From assembly GCA_903868145.1 (NCBI GenBank), contig CAIPTY010000071.1, positions 62,001 through 126,000 on the forward strand: a stretch of DNA of 64,000 nucleotides, given 5' to 3'. The translations under genes were made by a program, and so were the position numbers. Shown one piece after another: positions 1-8,800 of the stretch. Source of the stretch: an uncultured Desulfuromonadales bacterium (lineage in GTDB: Bacteria; Desulfobacterota; Desulfuromonadia; Geobacterales; Pseudopelobacteraceae). The notes below the pieces were generated by a model that was not told the DNA's origin, made no database searches, and was given only the letters and a program-made list of their open reading frames with translations. Positions within the stretch are counted from its first letter, which is position 1. Every line of letters begins with the position of its first letter.

Positions 1-380
1 ATCATGTTGGAGAAACCGCCGTCGGACCACTCGAAGATGCGGTGGGTGTAATCCCAGTACTGCTCCAGGGTCTCGCCCTTAACGGCAAAGACCGGCACCC
101 CGCCGGCAGCAATGGCTGCGGCGGCGTGGTCCTGAGTTGAGAATATATTGCAGGAAGCCCAGCGAACTTCTGCCCCCAGGGTGGTCAGAGTCTCGATCAG
201 CACCGCGGTCTGGATGGTCATATGGAGCGAACCGGTGACTCGGGCGCCTTTGAGCGGCTGTGCGGAGGCAAACTCCTCGCGGATGGCCATCAATCCCGGC
301 ATCTCGGTCTCGGCGATCCTGATCTCCTTGCGGCCCCAATCGGCCAGTTTAAGGTCTGCTACGATGAAATCCTGTGACAT
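1..380 (-). CDS. ahcY: Adenosylhomocysteinase, N-terminal part (cut by window edge)
   Basis: The minus-strand reading from the ATG at 380 runs off the window edge and gives about 126 residues typical of the N-terminus of S-adenosylhomocysteine hydrolase: [43 protein letters not shown] and a following [12 protein letters not shown] stretch. The enzyme splits S-adenosylhomocysteine into adenosine and homocysteine in the methyl cycle, in the cytosol, using bound NAD; the NAD domain lies outside the window. A good ribosome site (AAAGGAG) sits just before the ATG. Only 74 bases separate it from the upstream minus-strand gene, so the two may be co-transcribed. No SAM or SAH riboswitch is visible in that gap. 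Confidence 0.95.
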   Translation of the reverse strand, partial: MSQDFIVADLKLADWGRKEIRIAETEMPGLMAIREEFASAQPLKGARVTGSLHMTIQTAVLIETLTTLGAEVRWASCNIFSTQDHAAAAIAAGGVPVFAVKGETLEQYWDYTHRIFEWSDGGFSNM

Positions 381-454
381 CTAGTTTCTCCTTTTGAGTA
401 GTGATGTTCAATTATACGTGGATAAGCCGGTGACTGTATCCTATGGTGATGAAG

Positions 455-2716
455 CTATCCGACCGAAACCAGCACCAGCCGGAAACCGAATCCATTGTAG
501 CGGCAGCCGGGGACGCCTCCGTCGCGGTTGGATGACGTGGCGTAGCTTGCGGCGTTGCACCAGCCGCCGCCACGAAAGACGCGATAGAGACCCGTTGAGG
601 GGCCGGTTGGATCTATAAAGGCATCGGCCGTGTAGTCGCCATGCCAATCCTGGCACCACTCGAAAACATTGCCGTGCATATCGTGCAGCCCCCACGCATT
701 GGGTTTCTTCTTTCCCACAGGCTGGGTCTGGCTGCCGGAGTTTGCGCTGTACCAGGCATAGTCACCCAGTTGGGACTCGTCATCGCCAAAGCAGTAGATT
801 CCCGTTGAACCGGCCCGGCAGGCATACTCCCATTCCGCCTCGGTCGGCAGACGATAGCTGCCCTTATTCATGGTGTTCAGGCGCTTGATAAACTCCTGGC
901 AATCTTCCCACGACACCATCTCCACCGGACGATCCGGATTCTTGAAATGGCTGGGGTTGGTGCCCATCACCGTCTCCCACTGGATCTGGGTTACGGGGTA
1001 CTTGCCCAGATGGAAATCCTTGCTTATTGATACCTGGTGGATCGGGCCGCTGGTTTCATCACCCATCATGAAGATTCCGGCCGGAACCGGACAAAAATCG
1101 AATCGCGCCGGAATAACAGTTTTCCGGCTCTTCGTGACAGTCCGCGTTTTGGTCAGTATCTCGGTTACCGCCTTTTTGAAGAGTCCTCCAGGCTTGATGA
1201 CAACCTTTTCCTGATAGCTTTCCTGCTCATGATATATCTCATCGCGTGTTTTGGAGGATTCCATTGTTATCATGATTGGCAGGCGCTGTGCTCCGGCAAT
1301 CATGTCATCCAGCCGTTGAACGACCGCCAGCATATCCAGCAACGGCCAGCTTTCACCATTTTCCAGAAAGTCCTTAAGCTGCCGGATCGCCTTTAATACG
1401 GTTTCCTCAGGGCTTCGCTCAAGAATCCGTTTTAATTGATCCAGACCCTCACGTATCTTCGGCACCGCCTGGCGATGCTTTTCTTTGCGCATGGCATCCA
1501 GAAAGCTGCGCAGCTTCTCGTCATGCCGCTGAAAATCATCATCACCGGCGGCCTTGATCGTATAGAAACGGTCGACATCAATTGCCTTGCTCAGGAGCGG
1601 CAACGCGGAATCAAGCTCGCCCAGCGCAATACGCACCTTGGCGGCCTGAAACAGTGCCTCGCCCAGATCGGGATTGATAGCCAGAGCCTGCTCCGTATGC
1701 ACAAGTCCTTCCTTCATTTTACCCTGGCAATAGGCCGCCCACCCGGCGGAGAGAAATGCCTGGGCGGCGTGATCGGGATAATCGGTTCTGGCGTACCGGG
1801 CGGCCAGGGCAAAGGATTCCTCAGCATCAGCAAGATCAATCAGCGACATATCGCCATTGACAAAACCGAGCCGGAGAGTCCCCTTCATCTGGTGAAAACG
1901 CCACCCCAGTTTATAACCGGCAGAGGTATGGTCACCGCTGATCGCCTTGTCCAGCGATTCCACGCACTCAAGGTACAGACCCTGGCGGAAGGCGTCGCGA
2001 GCTATCTCGTACTGTTCGTATGCTGCATTCTGGGCCGGGGTCTTGGCGATCCGGAGCAGCTCTTCCAAGGTATCGTTCATCCGCCCGATCGAGGCGATAG
2101 CCTGACCGAAACCCCAATGAAACGTGGCATTCAACTTTGAGACCCCGGAAGAGATCTCCTGCATGTCGTATGAAAGGCGGGTGACGCCTTCATTCACAGT
2201 GCCGCTCATTATTTCGGTGGCACGGATGTTCTCGGCCGCCAGTGCCTCATTGGAAGCAATCACCTCACGGGTCTGGCTGGAGATATCCAGAGACAGCCGC
2301 CGGCTTGCGCTGGTAGTGGCCGATGCAAGCCCATCCACAAACTCCCGTGAGGTCAGGTAGTCAACGTAACTCGGTTTGTTGCCGAACATGACCGGCGCCA
2401 GCCAACGCTTGAACGGTTCTGCCTTGGGGGATGGAATTGCCTGGACGATCCGCAGAAGCTGCTCGGTATCGGCAACGTCCGTAAGGTACAGCTTGCCGTC
2501 CGCCGCCTGCATCTTAAGCTGCCCGATATTTCCGGCCAGATCGCTCCCCTCATGCATCAGCTTTGTTTTCAGGTCGTTCCAGTATTTTCTCGGGCGAGGG
2601 CTTTCAACGAGCACTTCAATCACGTCAACAATGGAGAAAAACCATTTCTGTTTTTCACTGTCCCACTGTGTACGTATCTTTTGCTGGTCGAATATTTTGG
2701 TTTTCTCTGTCGCCAT
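455..2716 (-). CDS. BRO-N / TPR / formylglycine-generating-enzyme-like fusion protein; possible DGR target
   Basis: A protein of about 753 residues in three parts. Residues ~8-115 match the BRO-N/phage antirepressor family (SPRPRKYWNDLKTKL, IGQLKMQAADGKLYLTDV, PSPKAEPFKRWLA). Residues ~120-370 are helical with TPR-like repeats (WAAYCQGKMKEGL, EALFQAAKVRIALGELDSAL). Residues ~538-752 are an FGE-sulfatase (SUMF1, C-type-lectin fold) domain: PAGIFMMGDE, YRLPTEAEWEYACRAGS, LHDMHGNVFEWCQDW, then RVFRGGGWCNAAS and a final GFGFRLV. I start it at the ATG at 2716, which has GGAGG at the right distance; an upstream in-frame ATG at 2752 has none. The true biochemical role is unknown. FGE domains with this ending are the usual variable proteins of diversity-generating retroelements, and this is an inference here because no reverse transcriptase or template repeat is in the window. 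Confidence 0.85.
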   Translation of the reverse strand: MATEKTKIFDQQKIRTQWDSEKQKWFFSIVDVIEVLVESPRPRKYWNDLKTKLMHEGSDLAGNIGQLKMQAADGKLYLTDVADTEQLLRIVQAIPSPKAEPFKRWLAPVMFGNKPSYVDYLTSREFVDGLASATTSASRRLSLDISSQTREVIASNEALAAENIRATEIMSGTVNEGVTRLSYDMQEISSGVSKLNATFHWGFGQAIASIGRMNDTLEELLRIAKTPAQNAAYEQYEIARDAFRQGLYLECVESLDKAISGDHTSAGYKLGWRFHQMKGTLRLGFVNGDMSLIDLADAEESFALAARYARTDYPDHAAQAFLSAGWAAYCQGKMKEGLVHTEQALAINPDLGEALFQAAKVRIALGELDSALPLLSKAIDVDRFYTIKAAGDDDFQRHDEKLRSFLDAMRKEKHRQAVPKIREGLDQLKRILERSPEETVLKAIRQLKDFLENGESWPLLDMLAVVQRLDDMIAGAQRLPIMITMESSKTRDEIYHEQESYQEKVVIKPGGLFKKAVTEILTKTRTVTKSRKTVIPARFDFCPVPAGIFMMGDETSGPIHQVSISKDFHLGKYPVTQIQWETVMGTNPSHFKNPDRPVEMVSWEDCQEFIKRLNTMNKGSYRLPTEAEWEYACRAGSTGIYCFGDDESQLGDYAWYSANSGSQTQPVGKKKPNAWGLHDMHGNVFEWCQDWHGDYTADAFIDPTGPSTGLYRVFRGGGWCNAASYATSSNRDGGVPGCRYNGFGFRLVLVSVG

Positions 2717-2833
2717 CGTTATTGCCTCCATCGGCCTTGCCACGCACCTCAACCACCGCCTGCCGCTCCTGTGTGTATCTATTGATCCTTTCTCAGGTTC
2801 TATATATTCACGAAACCAGCCGTAAAATCAAAT

Positions 2834-2866
2834 TAAAAAAGTCCGCCGGATTTTTCCGAAGGACTT
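2834..2866 (-). terminator. Rho-independent terminator of the nitronate monooxygenase-like gene
   Basis: An imperfect stem AAGTCC/GGACTT (2839-2844 with 2861-2866), with additional CCGG-type pairing inside, is followed on the minus strand by a run of six T (plus-strand A at 2835-2840). It lies just past the stop of the gene that ends at 2892. Confidence 0.6.
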
Positions 2867-2891
2867 GTGGTGGTAATCTGTTTTACCGGTG

Positions 2892-3965
2892 TCACGCCGC
2901 CAACCGCTCCCCGAACAGCTCGTCGAAGATTGCCTGTACGGTGGTAATTTTGTCGGATTTCCAGGCATTGCTGCCGCAGAATACCAGGCCGGTTTCCACA
3001 TCACCCCGCTGGGCCCGATCCAGAGCCGTGACGATGCAGAAGCGCTCGCCCGACTCCTTGTAGGAGCACTTCTTCAGGCATCCCATCCGGCAGGGCGAGG
3101 TATGCTCAAGATCGTAGCGGCGGATGTTATCCTTATTGTTCAATATGGCGCGACCCGGCAGCCCGGCGGGGCTCATGATCAGTCCGATATCCTCCTGGGA
3201 GCATTCGAGGTACCTCTGCTTGAAGGCATCGGATGCATCGCACTCCTGGGTGCAGACGAAACGGCTGGCCATCTGCACACCATCAGCGCCCTCAGCCAGA
3301 GCGTGTTCCAGGTCTGCCCTGTCCCAGACGCCGCCGGCAGCTATGATTGGAATGTCCGCTCCGTACTCCGTCAGAAAAAATTCTTTGATACCGCGAACCG
3401 TAGCATACTGATCGTACTCACCAGTGCCGATGTTCTCCATCTTCTCGCCAAGATGTCCGCCTGCGGTATCAGGATCTTCCACGACCACCGCATCGGGCAG
3501 CCGGTTGTAGCTCTTGTGCCATTTTTTGGCTATCAGTTGGGCGGCACGCACCGAAGAGGCAATCGGAACCAGAGCCACATCGGGACGGTCAGCGGTCAAT
3601 TCCGGCAGACTCATGGGGAGGCCGGCTCCGCAGACTATCAGTTTGGCGCCCCCCTCCACCGCAGCCTTGACCAGCGCCTCAAAATCGGACAGGGCAACCA
3701 TGACATTGACACCGACGATGCCGTCCGGTGCAATCTGGTAAGCCTTTTTCAGCTCGGCCTTGAAGGCCTCCGGCTCGGCCTGGAAGTAGTTTTTGCCATT
3801 GTAGAACTCACTGTTAAGGGCTATTCCGGCTGCGGCAACCAGGCCGATCCCGCCGCATTTTGCCACATGTCCGGCCAGGTTTCCGGCAGAAATGCGCACC
3901 CCCATGCCACCCTGGATGACGGGATAACGGGCGATATGTTTTCCGATACGCAGTGGTTGTGACAT
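2892..3965 (-). CDS. Nitronate monooxygenase / 2-nitropropane dioxygenase family flavoprotein
   Basis: This 357-residue protein has the FMN-binding TIM-barrel signatures of the NMO/FabK family: PVIQGGMGVRIS at the N-terminus, GGIGLVAAAG, VEDPDTAGGHLG (equivalent to the catalytic-His AGGH motif), IIAAGGVWDRADLEHALAEGADGVQM and SRFVCTQECDAS. The C-terminal ~80 residues add a cysteine set (CRMGCLKKCSYKES) typical of the anaerobe-type NMO subgroup. Family members oxidise alkyl nitronates or act as FMN-dependent reductases, so the substrate cannot be fixed from sequence. It is transcribed alone, with a terminator behind it and nadA 86 bases upstream on the same strand. Confidence 0.85.
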   Translation of the reverse strand: MSQPLRIGKHIARYPVIQGGMGVRISAGNLAGHVAKCGGIGLVAAAGIALNSEFYNGKNYFQAEPEAFKAELKKAYQIAPDGIVGVNVMVALSDFEALVKAAVEGGAKLIVCGAGLPMSLPELTADRPDVALVPIASSVRAAQLIAKKWHKSYNRLPDAVVVEDPDTAGGHLGEKMENIGTGEYDQYATVRGIKEFFLTEYGADIPIIAAGGVWDRADLEHALAEGADGVQMASRFVCTQECDASDAFKQRYLECSQEDIGLIMSPAGLPGRAILNNKDNIRRYDLEHTSPCRMGCLKKCSYKESGERFCIVTALDRAQRGDVETGLVFCGSNAWKSDKITTVQAIFDELFGERLAA

Positions 3966-4051
3966 GGCACGCGCTCCCCCAATCTAGATAAATGAGGTTC
4001 GCATATTATCAATCATTTGGCAGATTTTGTGTAATACTTTTGTAAAAGTAG

Positions 4052-4966
4052 CTAGTCCCGCGGCACCGCCAGCATCCGGTCCAGCGCCGCCCTGGCCTTG
4101 ATGCGCACAGCCTCACTCACGGAAATGACCGGTGAAAGGGTCTGCAGTGAAAAAAGAACATCCTCCAGCGAGGTCAGTTTCATGTTGGGGCAGAACAGGG
4201 CCGGAGATGCCAGGATAAACTCCTTGCCTGGGTTCTCAAGCCGCAGTTTGTAGAGGATACCGGCCTCGGTGCCGATGATGAATTTCGTTGCAGCGCTGGT
4301 GCGGCAATAGTCGTACATACCGCTGGTGGAACAGGCGTGGTCGGCCAGAGCAGTAACTTCGGGAGCGCTCTCGGGGTGGCAGATGAACAGGGCGTCCGGA
4401 TATTCGGCCTTTTTCAGCTTTATCGCCTCCACCGTCATGCGTTCGTGAGTCGGGCAGAAACCATCCCAGTAGATGAAACGTTTTTCGGGTACATACTGTC
4501 CCACCCAGCGCCCCAGGTTGCGATCCGGTACAAAGATCAGCTCATCCTCGTTCAGTGACCGGACGACTGTGATGGCATTGGCGGAGGTACAGCAGATATC
4601 AGATTCCGCCTTCACATCGGCCGATGAGTTGACATAGGTCACCACCGGAACACCAGGGTGCCGGGCCTTGAGCTCCACCAACCCTTCCGCCGTGACCATG
4701 TCCGCCATCGGGCAACCGGCATCGGGGCGGGGAAGCAGTACCTTTTTACCCGGCGACAGGATTGCGGCAGATTCCGCCATGAAATGGACACCGCAAAAGA
4801 CGATGACATCGGCATCGGTCCTGGCAGCCTCCAGGGACAGTCCCAGCGAATCGCCGGTGATGTCGGCAATCTCCTGCACCTCGTCGCGCATGTAGTTGTG
4901 AGCCAGCAGGACGGCGTTACGCTGTTTAAGAAGATCCCTGATCTGAAATTTGATATCGTTTGACAT
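4052..4966 (-). CDS. nadA: Quinolinate synthase A
   Basis: 304 residues, the usual length of NadA. It condenses iminoaspartate with dihydroxyacetone phosphate to quinolinate, the first committed NAD precursor, using a [4Fe-4S] cluster. Visible family motifs are [60 protein letters not shown] and CPNMK; three of these cysteines would hold the cluster. A GGAGGCGGAG ribosome site precedes the ATG at 4966. nadB and nadC are not next to it. tRNA-Ala follows divergently about 170 bases away. Confidence 0.95.
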   Translation of the reverse strand: MSNDIKFQIRDLLKQRNAVLLAHNYMRDEVQEIADITGDSLGLSLEAARTDADVIVFCGVHFMAESAAILSPGKKVLLPRPDAGCPMADMVTAEGLVELKARHPGVPVVTYVNSSADVKAESDICCTSANAITVVRSLNEDELIFVPDRNLGRWVGQYVPEKRFIYWDGFCPTHERMTVEAIKLKKAEYPDALFICHPESAPEVTALADHACSTSGMYDYCRTSAATKFIIGTEAGILYKLRLENPGKEFILASPALFCPNMKLTSLEDVLFSLQTLSPVISVSEAVRIKARAALDRMLAVPRD

Positions 4967-5138
4967 TGTCTCCGCCTCCGTCTGGAATACGTGGTACAGG
5001 TGACGTCAGCATACGGTAAGTGGCATCAAAAGACAAGTCAAGCCAGACGGCTGCCGGTTAGTCATTGCCCTGCTGACAGATATATAGTAGAGTGCAGGGC
5101 ATAATCATAACGGGATGATGTCTGTATAAATGCACAAA

Positions 5139-5214
5139 GGGGATGTAGCTCAGCTGGGAGAGCGCTGCCTTCGCAAGGCAGAGGCCGACGGTTCGATCCC
5201 GTTCATCTCCACCA
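5139..5214 (+). tRNA. tRNA-Ala (anticodon CGC)
   Basis: A full cloverleaf with encoded CCA. The acceptor stem GGGGATG pairs with CATCTCC and carries the G3-U70 wobble that identifies alanine tRNAs. The anticodon stem is CTGCC/GGCAG with loop TTCGCAA, so the anticodon is CGC (codon GCG). A -10-like TATAAA lies at 5125-5130, without a good -35 box. Confidence 0.95.
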
Positions 5215-5215
5215 A

Positions 5216-5264
5216 TAAAGACAAGGGGTTACGCAACTGCGCGTAGCTCCTTTTCTTTGTCTTG
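5216..5264 (+). terminator. Imperfect inverted repeat after tRNA-Ala, possible terminator
   Basis: AAAGACAAGG at about 5217-5226 can pair imperfectly with CTTTGTCTT near 5254-5262, with TTACGC/GCGTAG pairing inside. There is no clean T-run at the end, so the terminator role is uncertain. Confidence 0.35.
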
Positions 5265-5326
5265 TGCCAAAACCGTGCTAAATGTCATCGAGGAGTTCAG
5301 CACATTTAACCTATCTTTTCCCTTAC

Positions 5327-5344
5327 TGTAACATTTTTGTAACA
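5327..5344 (+). promoter_or_regulatory. PHO box before pstS
   Basis: Two perfect copies of TGTAACA (5327-5333 and 5338-5344) separated by TTTT form the 7-4-7 direct repeat bound by PhoB-type response regulators. A -10-like TATGGT lies 9 bases downstream at 5354-5359, the usual spacing for Pho promoters in which PhoB replaces the -35 contact. Confidence 0.88.
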
Positions 5345-5399
5345 ATTATCTGTTATGGTAGCCTCCAGATTCGTTACACACAAAAAGGAGGAATATTCA

Positions 5400-6365
5400 A
5401 TGTTCAAGAAGTCAATTCTGGCCGCGTTGCTCGTGATCGTCACAGCCGTGGCGGCTCATGCTGAAAAAGTAACCGTCGATGCCAAGATCAAGAAGTACGC
5501 CCCAGCCGCCGGTGTGGCCGGTAACCTGGGCAGCATCGGTTCCGACAGCCTCAACAACCTGATGACCTACTGGGCCGAAGGGTTCAAGAAGAAGTACCCC
5601 AACGTCAACATCCAGATAGAAGGCAAAGGCTCCAGCACCGCCCCCCCTGCCCTGATTGCCGGTACCGCCCAGCTTGGCCCCATGTCCCGCGAAATGAAGA
5701 GCTCCGAGATTGAAGAGTTTGAAAAGAAGTACGGCTACAAACCGACCAGAATCGGTGTGGCGCTTGATTCACTGGCGGTATTTGTCAACAAGGACAACCC
5801 GATCAAGAGCCTCTCGCTGGACAAGGTTGACGCCATCTTCTCGAAAACCCACAAACGTGGCGGCGCAGATGTATCCACCTGGGGACAGGTGGGGGTAAGC
5901 GGCAAACTGGCCGCCATGCCGATCAGCCTCTATGGCCGTAACTCCGCTTCCGGCACCTACGGTTATTTCAAGGAACATGCCCTGAACAAGGGTGACTTCA
6001 AGAACACGGTCAAGGAACAGCCCGGCTCCGCTTCGGTTGTGGAGGGCGTTGCCAAGGATATCAGCGCCGTCGGCTATTCCGGCATCGGCTATGCGACCTC
6101 CGGCGTTCGTGCCGTCCCGCTTTCCGCAAAAGAAGGCGGCAAGGTGGCCGAGGCAACCTACGCCAATGTTCTGAACGGTTCCTACCCCATGAGCCGCATG
6201 CTCTATATCTACGTTGCCAAGAAGCCGGGACAGGCGATGCCCAAGGTGGTTGAAGAGTTCCTGCGCTATGTCCTCTCCAGGGAAGGTCAGGAGATCGTCA
6301 TCAAGGACGGCTACGACCCTCTGACCGCCAAACTGGTTGATGACCAGTTGAAAACGCTGAAATAA
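5400..6365 (+). CDS. pstS: Phosphate ABC transporter substrate-binding protein
   Basis: A 321-residue periplasmic phosphate-binding protein. I start it at the ATG at 5400, which has AAGGAGG in front and gives a clean signal peptide (FKKSILAALLVIVTAVAAHA). The upstream ATG at 5355 in the same frame has no ribosome site and would bury the signal. Family motifs are GSDSLNNLMTYWAEGF, GKGSSTAPPALIAGTAQLGPMSRE, YGRNSASGTYGYFKEH and VAKDISAVGYSGIGY. It delivers phosphate to the PstCAB importer coded downstream. Expression is likely induced by phosphate shortage through the PHO box upstream, and partly uncoupled from the later genes by a terminator-like hairpin. Confidence 0.96.
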   Translation: MFKKSILAALLVIVTAVAAHAEKVTVDAKIKKYAPAAGVAGNLGSIGSDSLNNLMTYWAEGFKKKYPNVNIQIEGKGSSTAPPALIAGTAQLGPMSREMKSSEIEEFEKKYGYKPTRIGVALDSLAVFVNKDNPIKSLSLDKVDAIFSKTHKRGGADVSTWGQVGVSGKLAAMPISLYGRNSASGTYGYFKEHALNKGDFKNTVKEQPGSASVVEGVAKDISAVGYSGIGYATSGVRAVPLSAKEGGKVAEATYANVLNGSYPMSRMLYIYVAKKPGQAMPKVVEEFLRYVLSREGQEIVIKDGYDPLTAKLVDDQLKTLK

Positions 6366-6392
6366 ATTTCACCGTAGGACCCCCCATGTTAT

Positions 6393-6420
6393 TCCCCTCC
6401 CTGCGGGGAGGGGACTTTTT
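6393..6420 (+). terminator. Terminator/attenuator between pstS and pstC
   Basis: A strong stem CCCCTCCC (6394-6401) / GGGAGGGG (6406-6413), with one more T-A pair, a TGCG loop and CTTTTT behind it. It would make pstS mRNA more abundant than the downstream permease mRNA. Confidence 0.75.
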
Positions 6421-6438
6421 AAGCAAACTCAGGTACTC

Positions 6439-8667
6439 ATGACTCATACTGTTATCGATAAATCCCGACGCAACGATCGTCTTGCCGAAGTGCTGATCCG
6501 CATCGGCGGCATCCTCGTGATCGTCTCGGTCGTCTGGATCCTGGTGATGATCTCACGGGTGGCCCTCCCGCTCTTTTACCCACCCTCAGCCACCGTAGTG
6601 GCAACGGTGAAGCTGCCGACGTCCATATCTGCCGGTAAGGCACTGGCGGTCGGGGCTGAAGAGAACCAGCGGGGAGCCTTCATCCTGGATGAAACCGGAA
6701 CCTTTCATTTCCTGAAGGTCGCAGACGGCACCCTCTCGGCCAGCATCAAGGCCCCCGTAACACCGGAGGGAGCCACCCGCGTCGTATCCGCAGAGTATGT
6801 CGGCAAATCGGCCTACAACCTGCTGTGGGATAACGGCGCGATAAGCTCGGTCGCCGTGGCGCTTTCCTCCACCAAGGATGCCGATGGCAAAGCCTCACTC
6901 TCACACGATGTAACTCCCCAGGAAAGTCTGTCGTTCGCAGCATCAAGCGGCATCGTGCAATCTTTTGCCCGTCCGGTCGAAGGCAAGGGCACAGTGCGGA
7001 TCGACCGACTGGCCGGTGATCGTCTGCGCATAACCTACCAACTGGTGGAAAAGGATCTGCTCGGCAATGAGAAGCGGAATAATGCCATCTGCGAAATCAA
7101 CGATGCCCTGCCGGGCAAGCTGACCGCAATCGCCGTTGATGCCAAGGGGCATTATCTCTATGCCGGCACCGATACTGGCATGCTTCTTCGCTGGGATGTC
7201 TCGGAGCCGGGCCAGCCGCATCTTCTGGAAAGCATGCCGGCGTCCGATGATCGTCAGGCGATCACCTCTCTGGCGCTGCTGCTGGGTGACGTGTCGGTCG
7301 CGGTCGGTGATGCCGGGGGGAAGCTGACGACCTGGTTTCCGGTCAAAGTGGCCGGAAGCGGCGAAGACCGGCGCCTGACCCGCATCCATACCCTGCGACC
7401 CAATAGCGGCGGGGTAGCAAGCATCATCCCTTCGCCGCGCGACAAGACGCTGTTCTCGGGGGATGGCCGGGAGATTCATGTCGACCATACGACCTCGGAG
7501 CGCAATCTGCTGACTATCAAGAGCGCGAACCCGATCATTCAGGCGGCACTTTCGCCCAAGGGCAACACTTTTTCGGCACTGGATGCCAATGGCGCCTTGA
7601 CGGTCTGGAAGATGGATATCCCCCACCCGGAGATATCATTCGGCACGCTGTTCGGGAAGGTCTGGTATGAGGGGTATGACAAACCTGAGTATGCCTGGCA
7701 GTCCTCGGCCGCTAACGACGACTTTGAGCCCAAGCTGAGCCTGGTTCCGCTGGTATTCGGCACCATCAAGGCCACGCTGTTCGCCATGCTGTTCGCCGTG
7801 CCGCTGGCGCTGCTGGCCGCCCTCTACACCAGCCAGTTCATGTCGCCGAAGCTGAAGGGGGTTGTCAAGCCGGTGATAGAGATCATGGCCGCCATCCCCT
7901 CGGTGGTGATCGGCTTTCTGGCCGGACTCTGGCTGGCGCCGCTGATCGACAAAAGCGTCCTGACCATATTCCTCAGTCTCGTGATAGTGCCGCTACTGAT
8001 GGTATTCACCCTATTCTTCTGGAAGCGGATCAAGACAGCCTCACCGCTTCAAAGAGCGACACGCGGTCACGAATTTATCGCCATGGTCCCGGTGGTGCTG
8101 CTGGGCATCTATCTGGCCTTTCTGCTGGGGGGACTGGCCGAGTTTCAACTGTTTGCCGGTGACTTCAAGCAGTGGCTGTTCAGTACTCTGGGTGTCCGTT
8201 ATGACCAGCGTAACAGCATCATTATCGCCATCGCGCTCGGCTTCGCCGTGATTCCGATCATCTTTACGATTGCCGAGGACGCCATCTCCAATGTGCCGCG
8301 CAACCTGACCGCCGCTTCGCTGGCCCTGGGCGCCAGCCGATGGCAGACCGCATGGAGGGTGGTCCTCCCCTCGGCGCTGCCCGGTGTGTTTACCGCGATC
8401 ATGATCGGTTTCGGTCGTGCCATCGGCGAGACCATGATCGTGCTGATGGCCACCGGCAATACGCCAATCTTGAGCTGGAGTCTGTTTAACGGGCTGCGCT
8501 CCCTGTCGGCCAACATCGCGGTGGAAATCCCGGAAGCGCCTTTCAACAGCTCGCTCTATCGGGTTTTGTTCCTCTCGGCGGTGCTGCTGTTCATCTTCAC
8601 CTTTATCATCAACACCGTGGCCGAAGCGATGCGCCAGAAGTTCCGCAAGAAGTACGGACGATACTAA
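6439..8667 (+). CDS. pstC: Phosphate ABC transporter permease PstC, enlarged form
   Basis: 742 residues, against about 300 in the classical PstC. One membrane helix (~22-45) is followed by a ~370-residue soluble part with WD40-like repeats (YAGTDTGMLLRWDVSE, LDANGALTVWKMD), presumably periplasmic. The permease proper starts near residue 435 and carries the EAA loop that contacts the ATPase (SLALGASRWQTAWRVVLPSA, then GFGRAIGETM). Long PstC proteins of this kind are known in some Proteobacteria; the job of the extra domain is not established. The gene lies in the pst operon directly after the pstS hairpin. Confidence 0.9.
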   Translation: MTHTVIDKSRRNDRLAEVLIRIGGILVIVSVVWILVMISRVALPLFYPPSATVVATVKLPTSISAGKALAVGAEENQRGAFILDETGTFHFLKVADGTLSASIKAPVTPEGATRVVSAEYVGKSAYNLLWDNGAISSVAVALSSTKDADGKASLSHDVTPQESLSFAASSGIVQSFARPVEGKGTVRIDRLAGDRLRITYQLVEKDLLGNEKRNNAICEINDALPGKLTAIAVDAKGHYLYAGTDTGMLLRWDVSEPGQPHLLESMPASDDRQAITSLALLLGDVSVAVGDAGGKLTTWFPVKVAGSGEDRRLTRIHTLRPNSGGVASIIPSPRDKTLFSGDGREIHVDHTTSERNLLTIKSANPIIQAALSPKGNTFSALDANGALTVWKMDIPHPEISFGTLFGKVWYEGYDKPEYAWQSSAANDDFEPKLSLVPLVFGTIKATLFAMLFAVPLALLAALYTSQFMSPKLKGVVKPVIEIMAAIPSVVIGFLAGLWLAPLIDKSVLTIFLSLVIVPLLMVFTLFFWKRIKTASPLQRATRGHEFIAMVPVVLLGIYLAFLLGGLAEFQLFAGDFKQWLFSTLGVRYDQRNSIIIAIALGFAVIPIIFTIAEDAISNVPRNLTAASLALGASRWQTAWRVVLPSALPGVFTAIMIGFGRAIGETMIVLMATGNTPILSWSLFNGLRSLSANIAVEIPEAPFNSSLYRVLFLSAVLLFIFTFIINTVAEAMRQKFRKKYGRY

Positions 8668-8800
8668 AATCCACCACAGAATAAAGGAAACACAGAGGAA
8701 GTCAAAGCCAGGCCAGGTCTGACTTATCCCGAAAGACGTAACCCATTTTAATCGTGGTTTTATCCGTGTCTCAGTCTCTCAGTGATAAAGGTTTTTAACT

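Noticed and set aside
381-454. A riboswitch before ahcY
   Set aside because: The 74-base gap has a ribosome site but no stem arrangement that I can match to SAM or SAH riboswitches.
2889-3962. A 357-codon plus-strand reading opposite the nitronate monooxygenase gene
   Set aside because: It is the complementary shadow of a clear protein family in a GC-rich gene.
4030-4047. PHO-box-like TGTAATA-CTTT-TGTAAAA between nadA and the nitronate monooxygenase gene
   Set aside because: Read on the plus strand it would drive transcription antisense to nadA; on the minus strand the order of the half-sites is wrong and there is no matching -10. Most likely AT-rich chance.
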